Part shown: positions 47,201 through 55,060 of the stretch, piece after piece
How positions within the stretch are numbered: position 1 is the stretch's first letter
Layout of the letters: each line of letters begins with the position of its first letter
Source of the DNA: Ignavibacteria bacterium
Lineage (GTDB): Bacteria; Bacteroidota; Ignavibacteria; SZUA-365
DNA length: 64,000 bases
Assembly (NCBI GenBank): GCA_016720835.1
Contig: JADKJW010000031.1
Coordinates: 315,678 to 379,677 of the forward strand
Direction: 5' to 3'
Position numbers and translations under genes: made by a program
The notes under the pieces: generated by a model
What the model saw: the letters and a program-made list of their open reading frames with translations, nothing else
Told to the model about the DNA's origin: nothing
Database searches by the model: none

Positions 47201-48646
47201 TCAACGGCGCGTGTTCTGTTCCTGCATCTCGACGTGATCGTCCTCGAGCTCGGTGGCCGTCTCGACGAAGCGCTTCGGCAGGGTGATGAAAAAGGCCGTG
47301 CCGGGGCGCTCGGCGCCGTCGCCGAGGCGCGAGGGGGAGTCGACGCTGATGCTGCCGTGGAACTGGTGGATGATCTGCTTGACGATGGAGAGTCCGAGGC
47401 CGGTGCCTTCGGTGGTCTTCTTCTTGGAGACGGTGGTGCGGTAGAAGTCGTCGAAGATGCGGTTCAGCTCGCCCTTGGGAATGCCGATACCGGTGTCGGC
47501 GATTTCGATGCTGATGAGATCGTCGCGTTCCTTCAGGTGCACTTCCACGACGCCCTCGGATTCCGTGTACTTGTGCGCGTTCGAGATGAGGTTGCCGAGG
47601 GCCAGCTTCAGCAGACGCGGTTCGGCCTCGATATGCAGATCTTCTTCGGCGTTGGTCCAGGTCGTGAAGCGGATTTTCTTGGCCATGAACATGATGCGCA
47701 TCTCGTCGTAGATGTCCTCGAGCATCTCGGTCAGGTTGATGTCGGCCGCCTCGATGCGGTTGGCGAGCTTCACCTGCGAAAGCTGGAGGATGTCGTTGAT
47801 GAGCGTGATGGCGGAGCTCAGCCGCGCGCGCGAGCGCTCCAGCGGCCGTTCCATCTCCTCGCTGAGCGCGCCGAAGGACTTGTCGAGCAGCATGTTGATG
47901 TAGGTGATCGCCGCGGCGATCGGGGTCTTCAGGTCGTGCACCACCGACATGACGTAGCGCGATTTCGTCTTCTCGGCCTCTTCGAGCTGCTTGTAGGCGC
48001 GGGTCAGAGAACGCTCGCGCAGGTACAGCTCCTTGGAGATGGAATTCGCGAGGTAGTTGCTCACGAGCAGGGTGAAGGTGAAGACGAGGAAGAAGACGAT
48101 GATGTACGGCGCGTTCGTGTAGAGCGGCGCGCCGAGGAACCCCACGATCGCGTGATGCGGTATCGTGCCATGGTATTCGAGCAGCACCCCCGTGAGCATC
48201 GTGGAGAGCGACACCGCGATCACCACCGACACGACGGCGGACGGCAGGATCAGGCTCCCGATGATGATGTGGAACAGGAAGAAGAGGAAGAACGGCGACT
48301 CGATGCCGCCGGTGAAGTACATGATGCCCATCAGCACGAGCAGATCGGCGCTGATCTGAATGAGCGCGAAATGCAGGCCGTGGAAGGGCGCGTACGCGGC
48401 GGGCACCGCGCCGATGCTCCGGTGCAGCACGACGTTGTACGCGAGGATGCACACCGTGATGATCGCGATCGGCAGCGTGTCGACCTGCAGCTGCGGCAGC
48501 GCCGCCATGCCGGCGAGGAAGACGGTCAGGGCGAGAACGGCGCCGTAGCGCAGCGTGATCAGCCAGAGGTTCCGGCGCTTCAGCGCGATCCAGAACTGGT
48601 CGAACATGATCCATTGCGGCGTCAGGGCAAGCATGCGTGCGCTCAT
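47201..48646 (-). CDS. Membrane sensor histidine kinase in the hydrogenase cluster
   Basis: This 481-residue kinase has five or six N-terminal membrane spans (residues about 25-195) with little periplasmic sequence, so it probably senses a membrane or intramembrane cue. A short coiled coil (LYLRERSLTRAYKQLEEAEK) leads to the HisKA domain with the phospho-acceptor in VVHDLKTPIAAAITY. The ATPase has NLISNAHKY, DTGIGIPKG and EGTGLGLSIVKQI. The ATG at 48644-48646 is chosen; the frame is open further upstream. It follows hydA after a terminator and precedes hydG by 57 bases. No DNA-binding partner is adjacent; the receiver protein at 52282-52677 is the nearest candidate. Confidence 0.88.
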   Translation of the reverse strand: MSARMLALTPQWIMFDQFWIALKRRNLWLITLRYGAVLALTVFLAGMAALPQLQVDTLPIAIITVCILAYNVVLHRSIGAVPAAYAPFHGLHFALIQISADLLVLMGIMYFTGGIESPFFLFFLFHIIIGSLILPSAVVSVVIAVSLSTMLTGVLLEYHGTIPHHAIVGFLGAPLYTNAPYIIVFFLVFTFTLLVSNYLANSISKELYLRERSLTRAYKQLEEAEKTKSRYVMSVVHDLKTPIAAAITYINMLLDKSFGALSEEMERPLERSRARLSSAITLINDILQLSQVKLANRIEAADINLTEMLEDIYDEMRIMFMAKKIRFTTWTNAEEDLHIEAEPRLLKLALGNLISNAHKYTESEGVVEVHLKERDDLISIEIADTGIGIPKGELNRIFDDFYRTTVSKKKTTEGTGLGLSIVKQIIHQFHGSISVDSPSRLGDGAERPGTAFFITLPKRFVETATELEDDHVEMQEQNTRR

Positions 48647-48703
48647 GGGCGTTCCCCGTGTGATTGGGATATTGTTGTTCTGTTTTGTGGGCGAATGAGC
48701 CGG

Positions 48704-48738
48704 AAAAAGGGCACGCACCGCGGTCGCGGCGCGTGCCC
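48704..48738 (-). terminator. Intrinsic terminator after hydA
   Basis: gggcacgc (48709-48716) pairs with gcgtgccc (48731-48738). On the minus strand the stem is followed by TTTTT (48704-48708). It lies 10 bases after the hydA stop and should end the main hydrogenase transcript. Confidence 0.7.
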
Positions 48739-48748
48739 TTCGTTTCCG

Positions 48749-50627
48749 TCAGGCGATGTACTTGCCGCGTTCAACGTAGTGCGTGTGCAGCAGCTTGTGG
48801 GACGTGTGCCCGCACGGACCCTCGACGAGGAACTTCTCGTAGATGTACTTCACGTGCTCGTTCTCGTGCGACTTGCGCAGCGCGAGACTCGCGTCCTCGG
48901 CATAGATCGCCTCGGCGCGCTTCTGACGGATGTCCAGCGAGGTCGGGATCGGCTGTCCGCCGCCGCCGATGCAGCCGCCCGGACATCCCATCACCTCGAT
49001 GAAGTGCACGTCGGCGAGTTCGCCGCGCTTCATGGCTTCCATCACCTTCTTCGCGTTCGCGGTGCCGTGGGCGATCATGAAGTTGAGGCTGACGCCCTCG
49101 AGAAAGCCCCATTCGGGCTTGACGTTCTCGAGTTTCACCGAGGCCTGCTTGACGCCTTCGAAGCCGCGGCAGGGCATGATGTCGAGGTTCGCGAAGGGGA
49201 CTTCGCGGCCCGTGACGAGTTCGTACGCCGTGCGCAGCGCGGCTTCCATCACGCCGCCCGTGGCGCCGAAGATCAGGCCGGCGCCCGAGGCTTCACCGAA
49301 GGGATCGTCGAAGCCGGTTTTTTCGAGCTCCGGCAGGAACAGACCCGCTTCCTTGATCATCTGCGCCATCTCGCGCGTCGTCAGGCCGAAGTCCACGTCC
49401 TTGAAGCCGCTGTCGTCCATTTCGGGACGGTTGCACTCGAACTTCTTCGCCGAACAGGGCATGACGGCCACCGTGATGATGTCCTTCGGATCGATGCCGC
49501 GCTCCTGCGCGTAGAAGGTCTTGATCACCGCGCCGAACATCTGCTGCGGGGATTTGCAGCTCGACATGTGGCCCAGGTATTCCGGATAGAAGTGCTCGAT
49601 GTACTTCACCCAGCCGGGCGAACAGGACGTGAACTGCGGGAGCTTCACGTCGGGATTCTTGTCGACGAGCGCCGCCTTGAGCCGGAGCAGCAGTTCGGTG
49701 CCTTCTTCCATGATGGTGAGATCGGCGGTGAAGTTCGTGTCGAACACGCGGTCGAAGCCGATCATGCGCAGCGCGGTGTTCAGCTCGCCCGTCATCGACC
49801 GTCCCGGCGCGAGGCCGAATTCCTCGCCGATGGCCGCGCGCGGCGACGGCGCGGTCTGAATGACCACGTGCTTCTTCGGGTCGTCGATCGCGGTCCAGAT
49901 GTCGTCGGACGGATCGTTCGCCTTGAGCGCCGCGGTGGGGCAGCGGTTGATGCACTGGCCGCAGTTGATGCAGACCACGTCGGCCAGCGGCTTGTCCATG
50001 AACGTGGAGATGCGCGTCTTGTCGCCCTTGCCCGACGGCCTCGAGCACGCCCACTTCCTGCATGTCGATGCACGTGCGCACGCAGCGCCGGCAGAGGATG
50101 CACTTGTCCATGTCGCGGACGACGGAGTAGCTGGACTGGTCCACGCTGTGCGTGCGCTCGGTCACGTGGCCGAAGCGGTACGAGTCGACGCCGTACTCCT
50201 TCGCAAGGGTCTGCAGTTCGCAGTTGCTGTTGCGATGGCAGGAGTAGCACTCGCCGTAGTGTTCGCTCAGGAGCAGGTCCAGGATATGCCTGCGGGCCTT
50301 GCGGACCTTCTCCGACGTCGTGACGATTTTCATCGGGTTGGTGACGGGATAGGTGCAGGCCGCCTGCAGGGTGCGCATGCCTTCCACTTCCACGACGCAC
50401 ATGCGGCAGACGCCCGCGAGGCAGAGGTCGCTGTGATAACAGAGGGTGGGGATGTGGATGTTGTGCGTTTTGCAGGCGTCGAGCACGGTGGTCCCGATCG
50501 GGACGTGAAATTGCTGCCCGTTGATGGTGAGACTGACGAGCGACCCGATCTCTCCGAGGGGGCTCGCCTTCACGGTCAATGGCTGTTGCGCATGCGGAGC
50601 GCGTGTGGTGTCTGATGATGGTTGCAT
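48749..50627 (-). pseudogene. hydA: [FeFe] hydrogenase catalytic subunit HydA (M3 type), interrupted by one frameshift
   Basis: The catalytic subunit of a trimeric NAD-linked hydrogenase would be about 625 residues. From the ATG at 50625-50627 come a [2Fe-2S] domain (CYHSDLCLAGVCRMC), a His-ligated cluster motif (HYGECYSCHRNSNC) and the first 4Fe-4S motif CILCRRCVRTC. The frame breaks at 50031-50033, where gtcgggcaaggg carries one G too many; without it the protein continues VGKGDKTRISTFMDKPLADV. The intact second frame (48749-49999) has CINCGQCINRCP and the H-domain: TSCSPGW (L1), MPCSAKKFECNR (L2) and EVMGCPGGCIGGGGQP (L3). All H-cluster Cys ligands are present. A consensus error is more likely than real inactivation because everything else is conserved. 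Confidence 0.88.
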
Positions 50628-50639
50628 TGCCGTGTCTGC

Positions 50640-51809
50640 TTATCGTTGTGAGAAGATTTCGTGCTGGAAATGGGTCAGGATCGAGAGAAACGGCGACGGG
50701 CTCGACTGCCCGAGACCGCACTTCGAGGCGACCTGCATGGACTGGCCGAGTTGCATCAGCTCGTTGAGGTAGCGCATCGAGCATTCGCCCTTCTCGATTT
50801 TCTCGACGCCGTCAAGCAGCTTGATGTTGCCGATGCGGCAGGGCGTGCACTGGCCGCAGGATTCCTCGACGAAGAACTCCATGAAGTTTTTCAGCACGTG
50901 AAGCATGTCGCGGCTCTCGTTGAACACGATCACCGATCCGCCCGTGGAGACGTCCTCGAACGCCACCTTGCGGCCGAATTCGCTCTTCGGGACGCAGGTG
51001 CCGGATGCCCCGCCGACCTGCACGGCCTTCGTGTCCTTCGCGCCGACCATCTCCAGCAGTTCCGCGATGGACATGCCGAAGGGAATCTCGTAGACGCCCG
51101 GTTTTTCGCAGTCGCCCGACACCGACACGAGTTTCGAACCCGCCGATTTGTCCGTGCCGATCTGCTTGTACCACTCGGCGCCCTTCGACAGGATCACCGC
51201 GACGCTGGCGAACGTCTCGACGTTGTTCACCGTGGTCGGATAGCCCATGTATCCCGTGTTGACCGGGAAGGGCGGCCGGTTGCGCGCTTCGCCGCGATGG
51301 CCTTCGAGCGACTCGATGAGCGCGGTTTCTTCGCCGCACACGTAGGCGCCCGACCCGAGGCGGATATGAATGTCGAACGTGAAGTCCTTGCCGCAGACGT
51401 TTTCGCCGAGGCGATGATCCGCGCGCATTTTTTCCAGCACGCCCTCGAGCTTGGCGAGGAGGTAGCGATACTCGCCGCGCAGGTACAGGAAGCCCGTCTG
51501 CGCGCCGATCGTGTAGCCCGCGATGGCCATGCCTTCGAACACGAGTTCCGCGTACTCGTCAAGCAGCACGCGATCCTTGAAGGTGCCCGGCTCGCCCTCG
51601 TCGGCGTTGCAGACGACGAACTTTTTGTCCGCCATCGCCGCCGACGCGAGCATCCACTTGGTGCCCGTCGGGAAGCCCGCGCCGCCGCGGCCCTTGAGGC
51701 CCGACTCGCGCACTTCCATGACGATGTCCTGGCGCGTCTTCTTGAGCGCCTCCGCGAGGCCGTTTCCGTGCATGGCCGTATCAAACAGTACGATGCCTTT
51801 TCTTTCCAT
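50640..51809 (-). CDS. hydB: NAD-linked hydrogenase subunit HydB (NuoF-like)
   Basis: This 389-residue flavoprotein is the NADH/FMN subunit of the trimeric hydrogenase, passing electrons between NAD(H) and the iron-sulfur chain. It has the FMN/NAD motif GLKGRGGAGFPTGTKW, CNADEGEPGTFKDR, the AYVCGEETALIESLEG glycine-rich region, an SLBB segment and the terminal cluster ligands ESCGQCTPCR plus a later Cys (SKCGLG). It lacks both the N-terminal thioredoxin-like domain and the C-terminal ferredoxin domain of longer HydB forms, so it is a short type. AGGAGG precedes the ATG. It sits 12 bases from hydA and 12 from hydC. Confidence 0.92.
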   Translation of the reverse strand: MERKGIVLFDTAMHGNGLAEALKKTRQDIVMEVRESGLKGRGGAGFPTGTKWMLASAAMADKKFVVCNADEGEPGTFKDRVLLDEYAELVFEGMAIAGYTIGAQTGFLYLRGEYRYLLAKLEGVLEKMRADHRLGENVCGKDFTFDIHIRLGSGAYVCGEETALIESLEGHRGEARNRPPFPVNTGYMGYPTTVNNVETFASVAVILSKGAEWYKQIGTDKSAGSKLVSVSGDCEKPGVYEIPFGMSIAELLEMVGAKDTKAVQVGGASGTCVPKSEFGRKVAFEDVSTGGSVIVFNESRDMLHVLKNFMEFFVEESCGQCTPCRIGNIKLLDGVEKIEKGECSMRYLNELMQLGQSMQVASKCGLGQSSPSPFLSILTHFQHEIFSQR

Positions 51810-51821
51810 GGCGGTGTCCTC

Positions 51822-52295
51822 CTAGGCCCGGTTCTTGAGAATGTCCGCGATGCGCTGCGGGGTGAGGTGCGTGAACACCTCGTCGTTGATCAGCATCGCG
51901 GGGCCCTGGTCGCACATGCCCATGCAGTTCGCGAACTCGAGCGTGTATTTCTTGTCCGTCGTGGTTTCGCCGAAGCGCACGCCGATCTCCCGCTCGAGCG
52001 TGCGGATGATCGCGTCCTTCCCCGCGAGATCGCAGGAGATCGTGCGGCAGAGACGGATGATGTTGCGGCCCTTGGGCTCGGTGCTCAGGAAGGAGTAGAA
52101 GGTGATGACGCCGTACACTTCCACGGGGTGGATGTCGAGCAGGCGCGCGATTTCCTGCTGCCCGAAATCGGAGATGTGGCCGTGCCGGATCTGGACCTGC
52201 TGAAGAATGGGCAGGAGCGCCTCGCGCCCGCTGCCGTGAACCGCGATCAGCTTCTCGATCTCGGCCGTCAGGGCGTTCTTCTCAGTGACTAGCAT
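51822..52295 (-). CDS. hydC: NAD-linked hydrogenase subunit HydC (NuoE-like)
   Basis: This 157-residue subunit carries a thioredoxin-fold [2Fe-2S] cluster and completes the HydABC trimer. The N-terminal helical part (LLPILQQVQIRHGHISDFGQ, LDIHPVEVYGVITFYSFL) is typical of NuoE. Cluster ligands are CRTISC and, after about 35 residues, NCMGMCDQGP. GGAG lies seven bases before the ATG at 52293-52295. Its start overlaps the upstream receiver gene by 14 bases, so the two are translationally coupled. With HydA and HydB it may bifurcate electrons between ferredoxin and NAD, as known for several HydABC enzymes; this is inferred, not visible in the sequence. Confidence 0.93.
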   Translation of the reverse strand: MLVTEKNALTAEIEKLIAVHGSGREALLPILQQVQIRHGHISDFGQQEIARLLDIHPVEVYGVITFYSFLSTEPKGRNIIRLCRTISCDLAGKDAIIRTLEREIGVRFGETTTDKKYTLEFANCMGMCDQGPAMLINDEVFTHLTPQRIADILKNRA

Positions 52296-52677
52296 GGGTG
52301 CTCCGTTTCGATTGTGCGAGATGAAACTTCACCTTGTCGAGCAAGATGGCGGGCGGGACCGGCTTCTCCAGAAATTCCTCGATCGGCACCATTTCGCTTG
52401 CGCCGAAATTGAAGCCGATGGCCTTCGACACCGACGTCAGCATGATGATGGGAATGGTGAATCCGGATTTGCGAAAACGGTTCGCGAGGTAGAAACCGTC
52501 GTCCGGCTCCTGCATCATCACATCGAGAATGATCAGATCGGGATGCTCGGCGTTGACGAGGGCGATCGCCTCGTCCACCGAGGCCGCCGAGACGACGCTG
52601 AATCCGTTCGCTTCGAGCAGCATCGTGTTGGCTTCCACGATATCCGGATCATCGTCGATGATTGCGATTTTGTTCAT
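52282..52677 (-). CDS. Stand-alone response regulator receiver protein
   Basis: This 131-residue protein is a single receiver domain: acidic pocket IIDDDPD, phospho-acceptor Asp in LIILDVMM, Thr/Ser in IIMLTSVSK and the conserved Lys in FLEKPVPP. It has no output domain, so it must act by protein-protein contact or as a phosphorelay intermediate. AGGAG lies six bases before the ATG at 52675-52677. It is the first gene of the receiver-hydC-hydB-hydA operon and overlaps hydC, which implies a role in controlling or relaying signals for the hydrogenase. Candidate partners are the kinases at 47201, 53014 and 55061. Confidence 0.9.
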   Translation of the reverse strand: MNKIAIIDDDPDIVEANTMLLEANGFSVVSAASVDEAIALVNAEHPDLIILDVMMQEPDDGFYLANRFRKSGFTIPIIMLTSVSKAIGFNFGASEMVPIEEFLEKPVPPAILLDKVKFHLAQSKRSTHASH

Positions 52678-53013
52678 CGGTACTCCTGTGGTGTATGGAA
52701 GGTGCGTGAGACAGTTCTGGCAGCATGGGCGAAAAACAACGGGGCGTGTCGGCGGTGTTTCGGAGGAGGTGCTTCATTGTGCAATCGCTAAATTAATCAC
52801 TATAGACATTGCAAACAAAAAGAAAATCACCCAGGCTCTCTTGATTCACCCTATGATATATCCGAATTAAGGGACTTTGTTCGTTTTAATGCGTGAAGAA
52901 ATTCACCATTTGATCGAAAAATAGGTTGACCTTTTGTCCGAAATTTCCGACATTTGTTCACGATCGATCGCTGCATCAAGACAGAACTTTAAAAATCAAG
53001 CACCTGCGTCATC
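52678..53013. promoter_or_regulatory. Divergent regulatory region between hydABC and the sensory hydrogenase
   Basis: This 336-base region holds no gene. The central part (about 52790-52990) is markedly AT-rich against the GC-rich background, as expected for two divergent promoters. I could not assign individual -10/-35 elements or a known operator (no clear Rex or sigma-54 site). The self-complementary cgatcgatcg at 52961-52970 is the only short perfect palindrome I noted. Confidence 0.55.
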
Positions 53014-55053
53014 ATGCCTGTCATTTCAACCATACCCGAGCGCTGCAAGCGGTGTTACTGCTGCGTCAGGGAATGCCCCGCAAAAGCCATACAGATCAGT
53101 CACGGCCAGGCCGTCGTCATTGCCGAGCGCTGCATCGGATGCGGCAATTGCCTGAAAGTCTGTTCGCAGAACGCGAAGGCCGTTCGCAACGGCATCGGAG
53201 GCATCGCCGCGCGGCTCGCGCTGCCGGGCAGCGCCGAGAAGATCGCCTGCATCGCGCCGTCCTTCCCGGCCGCGTTTCCGGACGTGGCGCCCCTGCGCGT
53301 CGTCGGCGCGCTGCGCGCACTCGGGTTCACCAAGGTCCTCGAGGTCGGCTTCGGCGCGGATCTGGTCAGCGCGGAGTACCGGCGCTATGTGGACCAGGCG
53401 GAAGGCACCGTCATCACCACGCCGTGCCCTTCCGTCGTGGAACTGATCGAGAAATACTACCCCGAACTGATTCCGAACCTCGCGCCGATCGTCTCGCCGA
53501 TGATCGCCTGCGGCAAGGTGGCGCGCGAGCGCTACGGCGCGGGCGCCTTCGTCGTCTTCATCGGCCCCTGCATCGCGAAGAAGCTCGAGATCGCCGATCC
53601 GGAATGCGACGGCGTGATCAACGAGGCGCTGACCTTCGACGAGACCGCCAAACTTCTCGCGAACGCCGGCGTCGACGTGCACACGCAACCGGAGCGCGAG
53701 TTCGACCAGCCGCGCGCGAATCTCGGGCAGATCTACCCGCTCTCCGGCGGATTGCTCAAGAGCGCGGGCATCGGCGCGGACGTGATGGACGCGGAGGTGA
53801 TCGTCGTCGAAGGCCGCGAACACTGCCTCAACATCATCAACGAGATCGCCTCCGGGAAGGTCGGCACCAAGCTCATCGACATCCTCTTCTGCGAGGGCTG
53901 CGTCAACGGTCCCGGCATGCACAGCAGCCTGAACTACTTCGAGAAGCGCGAGCGCATCATCGGCTTCGTGAAGGAACGCACCGCCACGCTCAACGCCGCC
54001 ATCTGGAAGAACTCGATGACGAACTACGCGGGCATCAGCCTCGCGCGCGGCTTCCGCAACTGCCGCATCGAGGAACGCGCGGTGCCGGACGCGGAGATCG
54101 ACGCCATCCTCACCGCCGGCGGAAAGGCGCGCGTCGAGAACCGCCTCAATTGCGGCGCCTGCGGCTATCCCGACTGCCGGCAGATGGCGGTGGCCATCGC
54201 CCTCGGCCTCGCCGAACAGGAAATGTGCCTGCCCTATACGATCGACAACCTCGAGCGCTCGCACCGCGAACTGGCCCAGGCCCAGGAGCAGCTCATCCAC
54301 ACCGAGAAGCTCGCCTCCGTCGGACAGCTCGCCGCGGGCGTCGCGCACGAAATCAACAACCCGCTCGGCACCATTCTCCTCTACTCCCATCTGCTGCTCA
54401 AGCAACTGCAGGACGCGGAGCCGGCCCGCAAGGACATCCAGTTCATCGTCCAGGAAGCGAACCGCTGCAAGACCATCGTCTCGAGCCTCCTCAACTTCGC
54501 GCGACAGGGGAAGCTCGCCGTCGCGGAGACGACGGTCGGCGATCTCGTCGCGTCCATCGTCGCCATGATCGCGCATCGCGAGGAGTTCGGCGCCATCCGC
54601 ATCGGCACCACCATCGCGCCCGATCTCCCGCCGCTGCACGTGGACGTGGACCAGATGAAACAGGTGCTCCTCAACATCGCGATCAACGCCTGCGAGGCCA
54701 TGCCCGCGGGCGGGACGCTCGATTTCACCGCCGGGAAAGGCGAGAGGGACGAGATCGTGTTCACCATCGAGGACAGCGGCGGCGGCATCCCGAAGGAGAA
54801 CATGTCCAAGCTCTTCACGCCGTTCTTCACGACGAAGCAGATCGGCAAGGGCACGGGACTCGGCCTCCCCATCGCCTACGGCATCGTCAAGATGCACCAT
54901 GGCAGCATCACGGTGCGCAGCGACGCCGGGAAGGGCACCGCCTTCCGCATCGCCATCCCGTCCGATGTCCGCGACCTCCATTCCGGCCCGATGACGCCGC
55001 TCGAATTCGCGTCCACCCTCGACGCGTCCGCGTCGTCTTCACTGCAGCAGTGA
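53014..55053 (+). CDS. Sensory [FeFe]-hydrogenase fused to histidine kinase (HydS-like)
   Basis: This 679-residue soluble protein probably senses hydrogen or redox state and phosphorylates a receiver. Residues 8-55 carry two 4Fe-4S motifs (CKRCYCCVRECP and CIGCGNCLKVCS). Residues about 75-365 are a divergent H-cluster domain: L1 TTPCPSVVE, L2 IGPCIAKKLE and L3 FCEGCVNGPG, which differ from catalytic enzymes but keep four Cys. Next is a small Fe-S domain (NCGACGYPDCRQMA, with another Cys downstream), a coiled-coil linker, a HisKA domain with VAHEINNPLG and an ATPase domain (NIAINACEAM, DSGGGIP, GTGLGLPIAYG). This order matches group C sensory [FeFe]-hydrogenases. It faces away from hydABC and is followed after seven bases by a receiver-kinase. 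Confidence 0.9.
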   Translation: MPVISTIPERCKRCYCCVRECPAKAIQISHGQAVVIAERCIGCGNCLKVCSQNAKAVRNGIGGIAARLALPGSAEKIACIAPSFPAAFPDVAPLRVVGALRALGFTKVLEVGFGADLVSAEYRRYVDQAEGTVITTPCPSVVELIEKYYPELIPNLAPIVSPMIACGKVARERYGAGAFVVFIGPCIAKKLEIADPECDGVINEALTFDETAKLLANAGVDVHTQPEREFDQPRANLGQIYPLSGGLLKSAGIGADVMDAEVIVVEGREHCLNIINEIASGKVGTKLIDILFCEGCVNGPGMHSSLNYFEKRERIIGFVKERTATLNAAIWKNSMTNYAGISLARGFRNCRIEERAVPDAEIDAILTAGGKARVENRLNCGACGYPDCRQMAVAIALGLAEQEMCLPYTIDNLERSHRELAQAQEQLIHTEKLASVGQLAAGVAHEINNPLGTILLYSHLLLKQLQDAEPARKDIQFIVQEANRCKTIVSSLLNFARQGKLAVAETTVGDLVASIVAMIAHREEFGAIRIGTTIAPDLPPLHVDVDQMKQVLLNIAINACEAMPAGGTLDFTAGKGERDEIVFTIEDSGGGIPKENMSKLFTPFFTTKQIGKGTGLGLPIAYGIVKMHHGSITVRSDAGKGTAFRIAIPSDVRDLHSGPMTPLEFASTLDASASSSLQQ

Positions 55054-55060
55054 GCACGCC

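Noticed and set aside
50031..50033. Programmed frameshifting in hydA
   Set aside because: No slippery heptamer with a downstream pseudoknot is evident, and the same kind of extra G occurs in unrelated genes of the window.
52961..52970. cgatcgatcg as a regulator binding site
   Set aside because: A 10-base palindrome of this composition is expected by chance and matches no known operator.
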